From positions 519,291-583,290 of the forward strand of contig NZ_KQ948551.1 in NCBI RefSeq assembly GCF_001514125.1: 64,000 bases of DNA, read 5' to 3'. Of the stretch, positions 34,077 to 45,529 are shown in pieces. Below the pieces are notes generated by a model. That model was not told where the DNA came from and did no database searches. It was given only the letters and a program-made list of their open reading frames with translations. The first letter of the stretch is position 1. Each line of letters begins with the position of its first letter. This DNA comes from Streptomyces longwoodensis. GTDB lineage: Bacteria > Actinomycetota > Actinomycetes > Streptomycetales > Streptomycetaceae. Both the position numbers and the translations under genes were made by a program.

Positions 34077-35318
34077 ATGACCCAGCAGCAGGAACACCGG
34101 GAGCGGCGCTCGGCGCCGGCCGACCGCCGCTCCGGGAGCACCGGCCACCCGTCGTCCACCGACCCCGTGACGAGCAACCGGAGTGCGGCCCCCGGGCCCC
34201 TCTGGGACGATCGCAGCATGATCGCTCGGCTCAGGTCGCTCACACAGCGGTGGACGTCCCTCGTGCCGGTGCTCGCGGTGGTCCTGCTAGTCCTCACCTG
34301 GGGACGCGACCTGCCCGGCGCGGTCGTGGCCGTCGTGACGCTGGTCCTGGCCGGGGCGGTCCTGGCCGCCGTCCACCACGCCGAGGTGGTCGCGCACCGC
34401 GTCGGCGAACCCTTCGGTTCCCTGGTGCTCGCGATCGCCGTCACGGTCATCGAGGTCGCGCTGATCGTGACCCTGATGGCGGACGGCGGGGACAAGAGCT
34501 CCACCCTGGCCCGGGACACCGTCTTCGCCGCCGTGATGATCACCTGCAACGGTGTGGTCGGACTGTCCCTCATCGCCGCGTCCCTGCGCCACGGCACGGC
34601 GGTTTTCAACCCCGAGGGCACCGGCGCGGCCCTCGCCACGGTCGCCACCCTGGCCACGCTCAGCCTGGTGCTCCCGACGTTCACCACGAGCAAGCCGGGG
34701 CCGGAGTTCTCCACCGTCCAGCTCACCTTTGCGGCCCTGTCGTCGCTGATCCTCTACGGCCTGTTCGTGGCGACCCAGACCGTCCGGCACCGCGACTACT
34801 TCCTGCCCGTCACCCGGCAGGGCGAGGTCATCACGGGCGACGACCACGCCGGCGCGCCGTCCTCGCGCACCGCCCTGATCAGCCTGGGCTTGCTGGGAAT
34901 GGCACTGATCGGCGTGGTGGGCCTCGCCAAGGGCGTCTCGCCCACCATCGAGTCCGGCGTGGAGGCTGCCGGACTGCACCAGGCAGTCGTCGGTGTGATC
35001 ATCGCGCTGCTCGTGCTGCTGCCCGAGACCATCGCCGCCCTGCGCTCGGCCCGCCGCGACCGGGTGCAGACCAGCCTCAACCTCGCCCTCGGCTCCGCGA
35101 TGGCCAGCATCGGCCTGACCATCCCGGCGGTCGCCCTGGCCTCCGTCTGGCTGTCCGGCCCGCTCGTGCTGGGCCTGGGCCCGACCCACATGGTGCTGCT
35201 CGCCCTGACGGTGGTGGTCAGCTCGCTGACCGTGGTCCCCGGCCGCGCCACACCCCTGCAGGGCGGGGTCCACCTAGTGCTGTTCGCGGCCTACCTGGAG
35301 CTGGCGATCAACCCGTAG
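34077..35318 (+). CDS. ChaA-type Ca2+/H+ antiporter
   Basis: 413 residues from ATG 34077, whose GAGGAG overlaps the terC stop. An ATG at 34218 would give the usual about 366-residue ChaA length but lacks a good ribosome site. The first 47 residues are hydrophilic (Gln, Arg, Ser-rich). Eleven hydrophobic helices follow, with the two CaCA repeats [17 protein letters not shown] / [10 protein letters not shown] and [20 protein letters not shown] / [13 protein letters not shown]. It exchanges cytoplasmic Ca2+, possibly also Na+ or K+, for protons. Being in one operon with terC, it probably shares the Mn2+ riboswitch control. Confidence 0.85.
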   Translation: MTQQQEHRERRSAPADRRSGSTGHPSSTDPVTSNRSAAPGPLWDDRSMIARLRSLTQRWTSLVPVLAVVLLVLTWGRDLPGAVVAVVTLVLAGAVLAAVHHAEVVAHRVGEPFGSLVLAIAVTVIEVALIVTLMADGGDKSSTLARDTVFAAVMITCNGVVGLSLIAASLRHGTAVFNPEGTGAALATVATLATLSLVLPTFTTSKPGPEFSTVQLTFAALSSLILYGLFVATQTVRHRDYFLPVTRQGEVITGDDHAGAPSSRTALISLGLLGMALIGVVGLAKGVSPTIESGVEAAGLHQAVVGVIIALLVLLPETIAALRSARRDRVQTSLNLALGSAMASIGLTIPAVALASVWLSGPLVLGLGPTHMVLLALTVVVSSLTVVPGRATPLQGGVHLVLFAAYLELAINP

Positions 35319-35349
35319 CCGGACGCGAAGACCCGGGGCCCGGCGGCCG

Positions 35350-36396
35350 TCAGTAGGTGACGGTGATCCGCCGGGACGGGCCGTCGACGCGGACCGTGCC
35401 GCCGTAGGGGAGGACGAGCTGCGGGTCGGTGTGCCCGAAGTCCACGTCGAAGACGACCATCGTGTCCGGGGCGTAGGCCCGCAGGGCGCGCAGGACCGCC
35501 TCCCGCTGGCCCGCGGCGTAGCGGGCCCCCTCCTCTGGGCTGAGGGGCCGCTCGAAGGACCAGGTCTTGGGCCGGCCGACCAGCACGGCCGGGAAGCGCT
35601 GGAGCAGGCCGCGCTCACCCATGCTCCGCAGCGTGCGGAACACCTCCGTGTCGCTCGGCATCTCCTCCGAGGTCTCCAGCAGGAGCACGCCGCCGTCGTA
35701 CACGGACAGGTCGTGGGAGACCTCGCGGTCGGCCATCAGCAGCATCGCCAGGATCTCCAGGCAGCCGCCCCAGCTGCGGCCCTCCAGCACCCGGTCGGCG
35801 TTCACCCAACCCCAGCCGGTGCCGGGCCGGGTCTCCGGTTCGGCCGCGAAGGTCGCCGGGTCGGCCCAGTCGCCGTCGACGTCGCGCCAGCGTTCGGCGG
35901 GCCGCAGCTCGAAGGGGCCGGGGGTGAACAGCGCGGCCCGCAGCGACTCCTCGGTCTGCGGGTGCAGGGCGCCGGGGCGTCCCAGCGCCGCCATCACCGT
36001 GGCGCCGTGGAAGCCGACGATGCCCGTGGCGTACAGGAAGGCCAGCAAGTTGGTGTTGTCGCTCATCCCGAAGAACGGCTTGGGATTGCTCCGGATCAGC
36101 TCCCGGTCCAGATGCGGCAGCACCGTGATCTGGTCGTCGCCGCCGATCGTCGCCATGACCGCCTTCACGTCCGGGTCGGCGAACGCCGCGTGGATGTCGT
36201 CGGCGCGCTGCTGGGGCGTCGCCCCCATCGTGCGGGTCGTCGGGTACTCGACGGGCTCCAGCCCGTACACCGTGCGCAGCCGCTCCAGGCCGAGCTCGTG
36301 GGGGCGCGGGAAGAGCCCCGGCAGGCCGGCGGAGGGGGAGATGACGGCGATGCGGTCGCCGGGGGCGGGCTTGGGCGGGCACAGGGGCGTCGTCAT
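35350..36396 (-). CDS. S66 family LD-carboxypeptidase
   Basis: 348 residues. The S66 triad is recognisable: nucleophile Ser in GMSDNT (about residue 112), Glu in LLLETSEE (about 235) and His in [10 protein letters not shown] (about 318), with the opening [13 protein letters not shown]. This family cuts LD bonds in murein tetrapeptides during cell-wall recycling; some members act on microcin C-like peptides instead. No signal peptide is visible, so it is cytoplasmic. It is divergent from aroQ, and its end is 31 bases from the convergent ChaA gene. Confidence 0.9.
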   Translation of the reverse strand: MTTPLCPPKPAPGDRIAVISPSAGLPGLFPRPHELGLERLRTVYGLEPVEYPTTRTMGATPQQRADDIHAAFADPDVKAVMATIGGDDQITVLPHLDRELIRSNPKPFFGMSDNTNLLAFLYATGIVGFHGATVMAALGRPGALHPQTEESLRAALFTPGPFELRPAERWRDVDGDWADPATFAAEPETRPGTGWGWVNADRVLEGRSWGGCLEILAMLLMADREVSHDLSVYDGGVLLLETSEEMPSDTEVFRTLRSMGERGLLQRFPAVLVGRPKTWSFERPLSPEEGARYAAGQREAVLRALRAYAPDTMVVFDVDFGHTDPQLVLPYGGTVRVDGPSRRITVTY

Positions 36397-36501
36397 GGCG
36401 GGAGGCTACGGGCCCGCACCCCGGCGGCGCACCGTGATAAACCGGGGTCCGAGCAGCGGTCCGCCACGGCGGCCGCACCCATTCGACGGACCGGAGGAAC
36501 C

Positions 36502-36975
36502 GTGCCCCGCACCCTGGCCAGCGCCCCGATCATGATCCTCAACGGCCCCAACCTGAACCTGCTCGGGCAGCGCCAGCCGGAGATCTACGGCAAGGACACG
36601 CTCGTGGACGTCGAGGCGCTGTGCGCCAGGACGGCGAAGGCGCACGGCGGCACGGTGGACTTCCGCCAGTCCAACCACGAGGGCGAGCTCGTCGACTGGA
36701 TCCACGAGGCACGCCTGGACCACTGCGGCATCGTCATCAACCCGGGCGCCTACTCGCACACCTCGGTCGCGATCCTGGACGCGCTCAACGCCTGCGACGG
36801 CCTGCCGGTGATCGAGGTCCACATCTCCAACATCCACCGGCGCGAGTCGTTCCGGCACCACTCCTACGTCTCGTTGCGCGCCGACGGGGTGATCGCGGGG
36901 TGCGGGGTGCAGGGGTACGCGTTCGCCGTGGAGCGGGTGGCCGCGCTGGCGGGACCGGCGCAGGCCGACGCGTAG
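36502..36975 (+). CDS. aroQ: Type II 3-dehydroquinate dehydratase
   Basis: 157 residues from GTG 36502, with GGAGG 4 bases upstream. Type II signatures: [19 protein letters not shown] (residues about 11-29, lid Arg and catalytic Tyr), the [17 protein letters not shown] block, [18 protein letters not shown] and [17 protein letters not shown]. It is the third enzyme of the shikimate pathway, converting 3-dehydroquinate to 3-dehydroshikimate as a dodecamer. Type II enzymes may serve synthesis or quinate breakdown; no other aro or qui genes lie nearby to decide. Confidence 0.95.
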   Translation: MPRTLASAPIMILNGPNLNLLGQRQPEIYGKDTLVDVEALCARTAKAHGGTVDFRQSNHEGELVDWIHEARLDHCGIVINPGAYSHTSVAILDALNACDGLPVIEVHISNIHRRESFRHHSYVSLRADGVIAGCGVQGYAFAVERVAALAGPAQADA

Positions 36976-37005
36976 GCACGTCCGCAGGCGTCCCCACCGC
37001 CCCTC

Positions 37006-37758
37006 CTACAGCCGGCCCGCCTCCACGATCCGCCGCAGGAAGCGCCGCGTGCGCTCCTGCTGCGGGTCGCCGAACACCTGCTCGGCCGTCCCGCGCTCCA
37101 GCACCACGCCGCCGTCCAGGAAGCACACCTGGTCGGCGACCTCGCGCGCGAAGCCCATCTCGTGCGTGGCCAGCACCATCGTCATCCCGTCGGCCTTGAG
37201 GTCGCGGACGACGCCCAGCACCTCGCCGACCAGCTCGGGATCGAGGGCGGCGGTGACCTCGTCGAGCAGCAGCAGTCGTGGCCGGACCGCGAGGGCGCGC
37301 ACGATCGCCACCCGCTGCTGCTGGCCGCCGCTCAGCCGGTCCGGGTACTCGTCCGCCTTCGCGACCAGCCCCAGCCGCTCCAGCAGCTCACGCGCGTGTG
37401 CCTCGGCCTTCGCGCGCGGGACGCCGTGCACGCGGCGCGGGGCGAGGGTGATGTTCTCCAGCACGGTCATGTGCGGGAAGAGGTTGTACGCCTGGAACAC
37501 CACGCCGATACGGCGCCGTACCGCGTCCTGGTCGACGCGCGGGTCGGTGATCTCCTCGCCGTCCAGCCAGATCGCGCCGTCGTCGATGTCCTCCAGCAGG
37601 TTGGCGCAGCGCAGCAGGGTGGACTTGCCGGAACCGGAGGCGCCGATCAGGGCCGTCACCGTGTGCGGCGCGACCTCCAGGTCGACGTCCCGCAGTACGA
37701 CCGAGCCGCCGAAGGTCTTGCGGACCGACTCCATCCGCAGCACGGGCGCGTCGCTCAC
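37006..37758 (-). CDS. Polar amino-acid ABC transporter, ATPase subunit
   Basis: 250 residues from GTG at 37758, which overlaps the permease TGA in GTGA. Walker A is [13 protein letters not shown] (about residue 38), then the Q-loop VFQAYNLFPHMTV, signature LSGGQQQRVAIVRAL, Walker B LLLLDEVTAALDPE and the switch His in LATHEMGF. It belongs to the GlnQ/HisP group that drives uptake of polar amino acids. It is the last gene of the three-gene operon, with binding protein first and permease second. Substrate is not defined by sequence. Confidence 0.92.
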   Translation of the reverse strand: MSDAPVLRMESVRKTFGGSVVLRDVDLEVAPHTVTALIGASGSGKSTLLRCANLLEDIDDGAIWLDGEEITDPRVDQDAVRRRIGVVFQAYNLFPHMTVLENITLAPRRVHGVPRAKAEAHARELLERLGLVAKADEYPDRLSGGQQQRVAIVRALAVRPRLLLLDEVTAALDPELVGEVLGVVRDLKADGMTMVLATHEMGFAREVADQVCFLDGGVVLERGTAEQVFGDPQQERTRRFLRRIVEAGRL

Positions 37759-38636
37759 AGTGCCCCTCCCTGGGCCCGCCGGCGGTCCATCCGGGCCGTG
37801 ACCCAGTCCGTGAACCGCGTCATCGGGATGGTCAGCGCCACGAACACCAGGCCCGCGACGATGTACGGCGTGTAGTTCAGGCTGCGGCCGACGATGATGT
37901 CCGCGGCCCGTACGGCGTCGATCGCGCCGCCGATGGACACGAGCCCGGTGTCCTTCTGGAGGGACACCAGGTCGTTCAGCAGGGGCGGCACCTGGCGGCG
38001 CACCGCCTGCGGCAGGACGACGTGCCGCAGCGCCTGCCGGTTGGTCAGGCCCAGCGAGCGGGCCGCCGCACGCTGCGAGGGGTGGACCGACTCGATGCCG
38101 GCGCGGAACACCTCGGCGACGTACGCCGAGTACGTCAGCGTCAGTGCCGTACCGCCGAGCAGGACCGGGTCGACGGTCACGCCCTGCAGGCGCAGCGCCG
38201 GGACCCCGAGGACGACGATCATCAGGTTGATGATGAGGGGCAGCCCGCGGAAGAAGTCCGTGTAGGCCGCGGCGAGGGCGCGCAGCGGGAAGAACACCGG
38301 GCCGCGCAGGGTGCGGGCGATGGCGATGAGCATGCCGAGGACCAGCACGGCGGCGCCGCACACCAGCAGCAGCCGGACGTTCAGCCACAGGCCCTCCAGG
38401 ACCTTCGGGAACGCCTCGCGCGCGTAGTGGGCGTCGAAGAACGTCTCCCGGGTGCGCGGCCAGCCGGGCGCGTTGACGACGACCAGGTACAGGACGACGC
38501 CGGTGACGAGGGTCGAGAGGGCGGCGACGGCCGTGGCGCGGCGGGCACGCGTGCGACGGTACCGTTCGCGCTCCAGCCGCCGCGGCGACGGGACGTACGC
38601 GTCCCGTGCGCCGGACTGCTCCTCCGTCACGGTCAC
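37755..38636 (-). CDS. Polar amino-acid ABC transporter, permease subunit
   Basis: 293 residues from GTG at 38636, overlapping the binding-protein TGA by GTGA. A basic cytoplasmic N-terminus (about 40 residues) is followed by five or six transmembrane helices. The HisM/GlnP signature is present: TDFFRGLPLIINLMIVVLG, then AYVAEVFRAGIESVHPSQ and the EAA loop AARSLGLTNRQALRHVVLPQA. A large periplasmic-side segment lies between helix 1 and helix 2. A single permease gene suggests a homodimer. It works with the flanking ATPase and binding protein. Confidence 0.92.
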   Translation of the reverse strand: MTVTEEQSGARDAYVPSPRRLERERYRRTRARRATAVAALSTLVTGVVLYLVVVNAPGWPRTRETFFDAHYAREAFPKVLEGLWLNVRLLLVCGAAVLVLGMLIAIARTLRGPVFFPLRALAAAYTDFFRGLPLIINLMIVVLGVPALRLQGVTVDPVLLGGTALTLTYSAYVAEVFRAGIESVHPSQRAAARSLGLTNRQALRHVVLPQAVRRQVPPLLNDLVSLQKDTGLVSIGGAIDAVRAADIIVGRSLNYTPYIVAGLVFVALTIPMTRFTDWVTARMDRRRAQGGAL

Positions 38637-39520
38637 TTGAGCACCGGCGCGTCGACGGCGTCGGAGAGCCACTGCTGCTCCAGCCGGGCGAGCGTGCCGT
38701 CCTTGCGCAGGGCGTCGACGGCGGACGTCACGCAGGAGGTCAGCGCGCTGCCCTTGTCGAGCACCAGGCCGAACTGCTCGGGCGTACCGGCCCTGTTCTC
38801 GAACTGGCCGACGATGGTGCCGTCGGTCACCTCGGCGGCGGTGATGTAGAACGCGGTCGGCAGGTCGGTGACGATGGCGTCGACCTGGCCGTTCTTCAGC
38901 GCGGACTTGGCCTGGTCGTTCTTGGCGTAGACGGCCGCCTGGTGGGTGGGCCGCACGACGTCGTCGATGTAGTCCAGGCTGGTGGTGCCGACCTGGGCGC
39001 CCAGCTTGAGGCCCTTGAGGTCCGCGATGCTCTTCGCCCGCGCGGCCTTCGTGCCCTTCAGCGCGATGACCGCCTGGCGCACGTCGTAGTAGCCGGAGGA
39101 GAAGTCCACGGCCTTCTTGCGCTCGTCGCTGATGGACACCTGGTTGATGTCGAAGTCGAAGGTCTTCTCGCCGGGCGCGAACGCCTTGTTGAACGGCACG
39201 CTCTGCCAGACGACGGCGCTCTTGTCGTACCCGAGCCGCTGGGCCACGGCATAGGCCACGGCCGACTCGTAGCCCTGGCCGTTGGCGGGCTTGTCGTCCT
39301 TGAACCACGGTTCGTACGCCGGTTCGTCGGTGGCGACGGTCAGCTTGCCGGAGGTCCTGGTGGCCAGCTTGCCCGGGGCGCAGGCGGTGCTCGCGGTCGA
39401 TCCGGAGGGCGAGGCCTTCGCCGACTCCTCGGGCTGCGGGGCGCAGCCGACGGCGGTGGCGAGCAGGGCGACGGTGACGGCGACGACGGCACGGCGCAGC
39501 GCGCGTGGAGCAGGGTGCAT
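38633..39520 (-). CDS. Amino-acid ABC transporter substrate-binding lipoprotein
   Basis: 295 residues. The N-terminus is a lipoprotein signal (basic start, hydrophobic core, lipobox TAVGC at about residue 22-26), so it is anchored outside the membrane. The mature part has the SBP family-3 fold: KLTVATDEPAYEPWF, GYESAVAYAVAQRLGY, the VSISDERKKAVDFSSGYYD loop and DAIVTDLPTAFYI. The ligand is a polar amino acid or a related small molecule, not further defined. First gene of the operon. Its start has no clear ribosome site. Confidence 0.9.
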   Translation of the reverse strand: MHPAPRALRRAVVAVTVALLATAVGCAPQPEESAKASPSGSTASTACAPGKLATRTSGKLTVATDEPAYEPWFKDDKPANGQGYESAVAYAVAQRLGYDKSAVVWQSVPFNKAFAPGEKTFDFDINQVSISDERKKAVDFSSGYYDVRQAVIALKGTKAARAKSIADLKGLKLGAQVGTTSLDYIDDVVRPTHQAAVYAKNDQAKSALKNGQVDAIVTDLPTAFYITAAEVTDGTIVGQFENRAGTPEQFGLVLDKGSALTSCVTSAVDALRKDGTLARLEQQWLSDAVDAPVLK

Positions 39521-39794
39521 GGCGGGAGATTGACACCCGGGGTCCCGTTTGTCGAGGTCATGCGATCATCTGTCCGCATGGTGGGAACGGGTGTTGCGGC
39601 CGTGTGAACAGCGGCCCGCCCGGGCCGCCGGCCGAGGGCGGGAGATGGGGACCGGCGGCCCTGCCGAGCGGGAGCCGTCATCCCGCGCGGGGCTGCCCCC
39701 AGTTGACCGCGCGAGGAGCTCCGCGGGGAGCGCGCGCGGACCACCGGCGCGTGCGCGCGCTTCACACGGGGCGCGCGCACGGCAGTTCACCCCC

Positions 39795-39895
39795 CGCGCG
39801 CGCCCGCGTCCGCTCGCACGGGGCCCGGCACGTCACCAGCCCCGCGCGCCCGCGTCCGCTCGCACCGGCCCCGGTGTTTCACCACCCCCGCGCGT
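39795..39895. repeat. 46-bp imperfect tandem repeat in a GC-rich gap
   Basis: Within the 39521-39878 gap, CCCGCGTCCGCTCGCAC occurs at 39803 and at 39849, inside a 46-base unit that ends near CACCA each time. A degenerate earlier copy lies around 39755. The second unit runs into the 3-prime end of the MBL gene. The rest of the gap is GC-rich low-complexity DNA with no gene seen. Confidence 0.7.
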
Positions 39896-40535
39896 GCCAC
39901 TCCGGCAGGTGCGGGCGCTCCGCGCCCAGTGTCGTGTCGTTGCCGTGGCCCGGGTAGACCCACGTCTCGTCGGGGAGCGTGTCGAAGATCTTCGTCTCGA
40001 CGTCGTGGATCAGCCGGGCGAACGCCTCCGGGTCCTTGCGGGTGTTGCCCACTCCGCCCGGGAACAGGCAGTCCCCGGTGAAGACGTGGGGATGCCCGTG
40101 CGGGTCGTCGTAGACGAGGGCGATGGAGCCCGGCGTGTGGCCGACCAGGTGGCGCGCGACGAGCTCCACCTGACCGACCCGGATCACGTCGCCGTCGTCG
40201 ACCCGTACGTCGGTCGGCACCGGGATGCCGTCGGCGTCGTCGCGCCCCGCGTACGTGCGCGCGCCCGTGGCGGCCACCACCTCGGCGAGCGCCTGCCAGT
40301 GGTCGCCGTGCTGGTGGGTGGTGACGACGGACGCGATGCCGTCGTCGCCGATCGTGCCGAGCAGGGTGTGCGCGTCGTTCGCCGCGTCGATCAGCAGTTG
40401 CTCGTCGGTGGCCCGGCAGCGCAGCAGGTAGGCGTTGTTGTCCATCGGGCCGACCGCGATCTTGGTGATCATCAGGTCCTTGAGCTCGTGCACGTCCGCG
40501 GGACCGCCGACCCGCACCTCTCCGCTGTACGTCAT
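39879..40535 (-). CDS. MBL-fold metallo-hydrolase (glyoxalase II-like)
   Basis: 218 residues. The metal-binding signature TTHQHGDHWQAL is at residue about 72-83, with the later ligands in HLVGHTPGSIAL (His), FTGDCLFPGG (Asp) and VYPGHGNDTTLG (His). This matches glyoxalase-II-like hydrolases, which split glutathione-type or mycothiol-type thioesters and related compounds. The opening TKIAVGPMDNNAYLL is typical of actinobacterial members. It follows the MDMPI gene on the same strand. If that neighbour were read to its original stop, the gap would be only 10 bases, which suggests a former operon in thiol detoxification. Confidence 0.88.
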   Translation of the reverse strand: MTYSGEVRVGGPADVHELKDLMITKIAVGPMDNNAYLLRCRATDEQLLIDAANDAHTLLGTIGDDGIASVVTTHQHGDHWQALAEVVAATGARTYAGRDDADGIPVPTDVRVDDGDVIRVGQVELVARHLVGHTPGSIALVYDDPHGHPHVFTGDCLFPGGVGNTRKDPEAFARLIHDVETKIFDTLPDETWVYPGHGNDTTLGAERPHLPEWHARGW

Positions 40536-40616
40536 GGCGGCAGCCTATAGCGGGGGCAGCGTGGGCAGGGGCCCGCCGGTGGCGGTCAGTCCCGAGCCGT
40601 CGCGGCGGCCGGCGAG

Positions 40617-41231
40617 TCAGCCCAGGAGGTCGGCGGCCGGGCCCGTGACGGTCACCTCGGGGGCGTCCGCGGCCCGCCCGGTGCTCCACGCGCGTGTGCC
40701 GTCCGTCACCCGGGTCGGCGGCACGTCCGGGTTCCCGGAGAACCGCTGGGTGAGGAAGTCGATCTCGCGCTCGGTGAACTCGGCCGGCAGGTCCTCCAGC
40801 TCGTACCCGATCCCGAGGTCCACGTGGTGCAGCTCGACCTCGATCCAGCGCCGGAACGGCACGCGCGCGGCGGAGTCGGTGACGCCGTTGCGCAGCTCCA
40901 CCGTGCGGGTCCAGTCCGCGGGGACCGCGCCGGCCTCCTGGAAGCGCGCGCCGCTCTCGCGCAGGTCGGCGAGCTGGGCGGCCGCCGGGCGGGGCGCGTC
41001 CCGCTCGATGTCTTTGTCGCGGGCGTCCCCGGAGGCGTACATCGGACGCCCCTTGAGCACGTTCACCAGGGCGTCGGCGTTGCGGGCGAGGTGGGCGAGC
41101 ACGTGGCCGCGGCTCCAGCCGGGCAGCCGTGACGGCTCGGCGAGGGCGGCGTTGTCCAGGGCGGCGACTGCGGTCAGCAGCCGGTCGGTCGCTTCGCGTA
41201 CAGACGCCAGGTCATGAGCGTGATCAATCAT
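40617..41231 (-). CDS. Mycothiol-dependent maleylpyruvate isomerase family, C-terminus cut by TGA
   Basis: 204 residues. The DinB-like MDMPI N-terminal domain is complete: LPGWSRGHVLAHLARNADAL with the metal His (about residues 41-60) and VELHHVDLG with the second His pair. The reading ends at GPAADLLG followed by TGA. Reading on in the same frame gives LAGRRDGSGLTATGGPLP and then LPTLPPL before TAG at 40546-40548, which is the usual family ending if the TGA replaces a TGG Trp codon. The loss removes about 25 residues of the C-terminal domain. Whether the shortened protein works is unknown. Confidence 0.75.
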   Translation of the reverse strand: MIDHAHDLASVREATDRLLTAVAALDNAALAEPSRLPGWSRGHVLAHLARNADALVNVLKGRPMYASGDARDKDIERDAPRPAAAQLADLRESGARFQEAGAVPADWTRTVELRNGVTDSAARVPFRRWIEVELHHVDLGIGYELEDLPAEFTEREIDFLTQRFSGNPDVPPTRVTDGTRAWSTGRAADAPEVTVTGPAADLLG

Positions 41232-41387
41232 GGTGCTGACCCTAGCCGCGCCACTCCTTCGGGTGAAGGTGGCGAAGCCGGACCATAAATCGAATGCGCG
41301 TGCTATAAGGTCGGGCGTGGCGTCGGGCATGCTGGAGAGCTGGGGATTGTTTGCATCCAGTGAACCAACCCGGGAATCCGACCGGCG

Positions 41388-41410
41388 TTGTCAGTGGCTC
41401 CCCCTAGTCT
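41388..41410 (+). promoter_or_regulatory. PafBC-type damage promoter of uvrA
   Basis: TTGTCAGTG at 41388-41396, 8 bases, TAGTCT at 41405-41410: a full consensus match. It lies 55 bases before the uvrA GTG, leaving a leader that contains AAAGG. Confidence 0.85.
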
Positions 41411-41465
41411 GAAAGAGACGGGGGCCCCGCCCCTGTCTCTTCTCTCAAGAAAGGTGCGGACCGGC

Positions 41466-44504
<3,039 letters not shown>

Positions 44505-44558
44505 GGTCCGTCCTCATGGCCTGACGGCCGACGCGACGAGCGGCACCGAACCCAGGAC

Positions 44559-44589
44559 GGCGCCCCGCGGGAACTCCCCGCGGGGCGCC
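44559..44589. terminator. Bidirectional terminator between uvrA and fructokinase
   Basis: A perfect 13-base stem (44559-44571 with 44577-44589) around the loop AACTC, between convergent genes. There is no long T run, as is usual in Streptomyces. Confidence 0.85.
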
Positions 44590-44617
44590 GCCCGTTGTCA
44601 CCCGGCGCCCGCCCGCC

Positions 44618-45529
44618 TCAGAACTCCCCGACCTCCCGGGCGTACGGCGGCTCGGCGCCCGCTCGGGAGCAGGTGACCGCCGCCGCGCGCGCCGCGAACC
44701 GCAGCAGCCGCTCCCAGCCCGCCGGGTCGAGCCCGGACAGCGCCTCCTGCGAGAGCGCGTCCAGCCGGGCGAGCCCGTGCAGCAGGGCGGCGTTCACCGT
44801 GTCGCCCGCGCCGATCGTGTCCACCACGTCGACCCGCTCGCCCGGCACCGAGTGCACCCCGCCGCCCCGGGTGTAGGCGGTCAGACCGTCGCCGCCCCGG
44901 GTGACCACGACCGCCGAGGGGCCGGCCGCCAGCCATTCCCCGGGCGTGCCGCCCAGCCACCCGGCGTCCTCCTCGGACAGCTTCAGCAGGCTCACCGAGG
45001 GCAGCCACGTCCTGAACCGCGCCCGGTAGGCGTCCGCGTCCGGGATCAGCCCCGGACGGATGTTCGGGTCGAGGGCGGTGAACACCCCGCTCGCGGCCGC
45101 GCCGCGCATCAGCTCCTCGTACGCGCTCGCCCCGGGTTCCAGGACCAGTGAGCAGGTGCCGAAGGAGACCGCGCGCGTCCCCGCGGGCAGTGCGGCCGGG
45201 ACGGAGAACAGGCGGTCGGCGGTGCCGTCCACGTAGAACGAGTAGGAGGCCGAGCCGTGCGCGTCGAGCGTGGCCACCGCGAGGGTGGTCGGCTCCGGGC
45301 CGCGCTGCACCGCGGAGACGTCCACACCCGCGCCGCGCAGCCCGTCGAGCAGGGCCTCGCCGAAGGCGTCGTGGGACGTCCGCGAGCAGAACGCGGTGGG
45401 GGAGCCGAGGCGGCCGAGGGCCACGGCCGTGTTGTACGGGCCGCCGCCGAGCGCCGGCCGCAGGGGCGCCAGGGCGCCCTGGCCCTGCGGTACCAGGTCG
45501 ATCAGGGCCTCACCGGCGACGACGATCAC
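44618..45529 (-). CDS. PfkB family carbohydrate kinase (fructokinase-like)
   Basis: 303 residues from GTG at 45529, overlapping the LacI TGA in GTGA, with GGAGAC upstream. Family signatures: VIVVAGEALIDLVPQ, the di-glycine LGGGPYNTAVALGRLG (about 28-43) and VDTIGAGDTVNAALLHGLA (catalytic Asp, about 245). The opening and the GGGPYNTA motif are those of bacterial fructokinases, so fructose or a related sugar is the probable substrate. No sugar transporter lies next to it. It is co-transcribed with and probably repressed by the LacI protein encoded upstream. Confidence 0.88.
   Translation of the reverse strand: MIVVAGEALIDLVPQGQGALAPLRPALGGGPYNTAVALGRLGSPTAFCSRTSHDAFGEALLDGLRGAGVDVSAVQRGPEPTTLAVATLDAHGSASYSFYVDGTADRLFSVPAALPAGTRAVSFGTCSLVLEPGASAYEELMRGAAASGVFTALDPNIRPGLIPDADAYRARFRTWLPSVSLLKLSEEDAGWLGGTPGEWLAAGPSAVVVTRGGDGLTAYTRGGGVHSVPGERVDVVDTIGAGDTVNAALLHGLARLDALSQEALSGLDPAGWERLLRFAARAAAVTCSRAGAEPPYAREVGEF

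Noticed and set aside
41232..41465. LexA-type SOS box (GAAC-N4-GTTC) before uvrA
   Set aside because: No such dyad in the gap.
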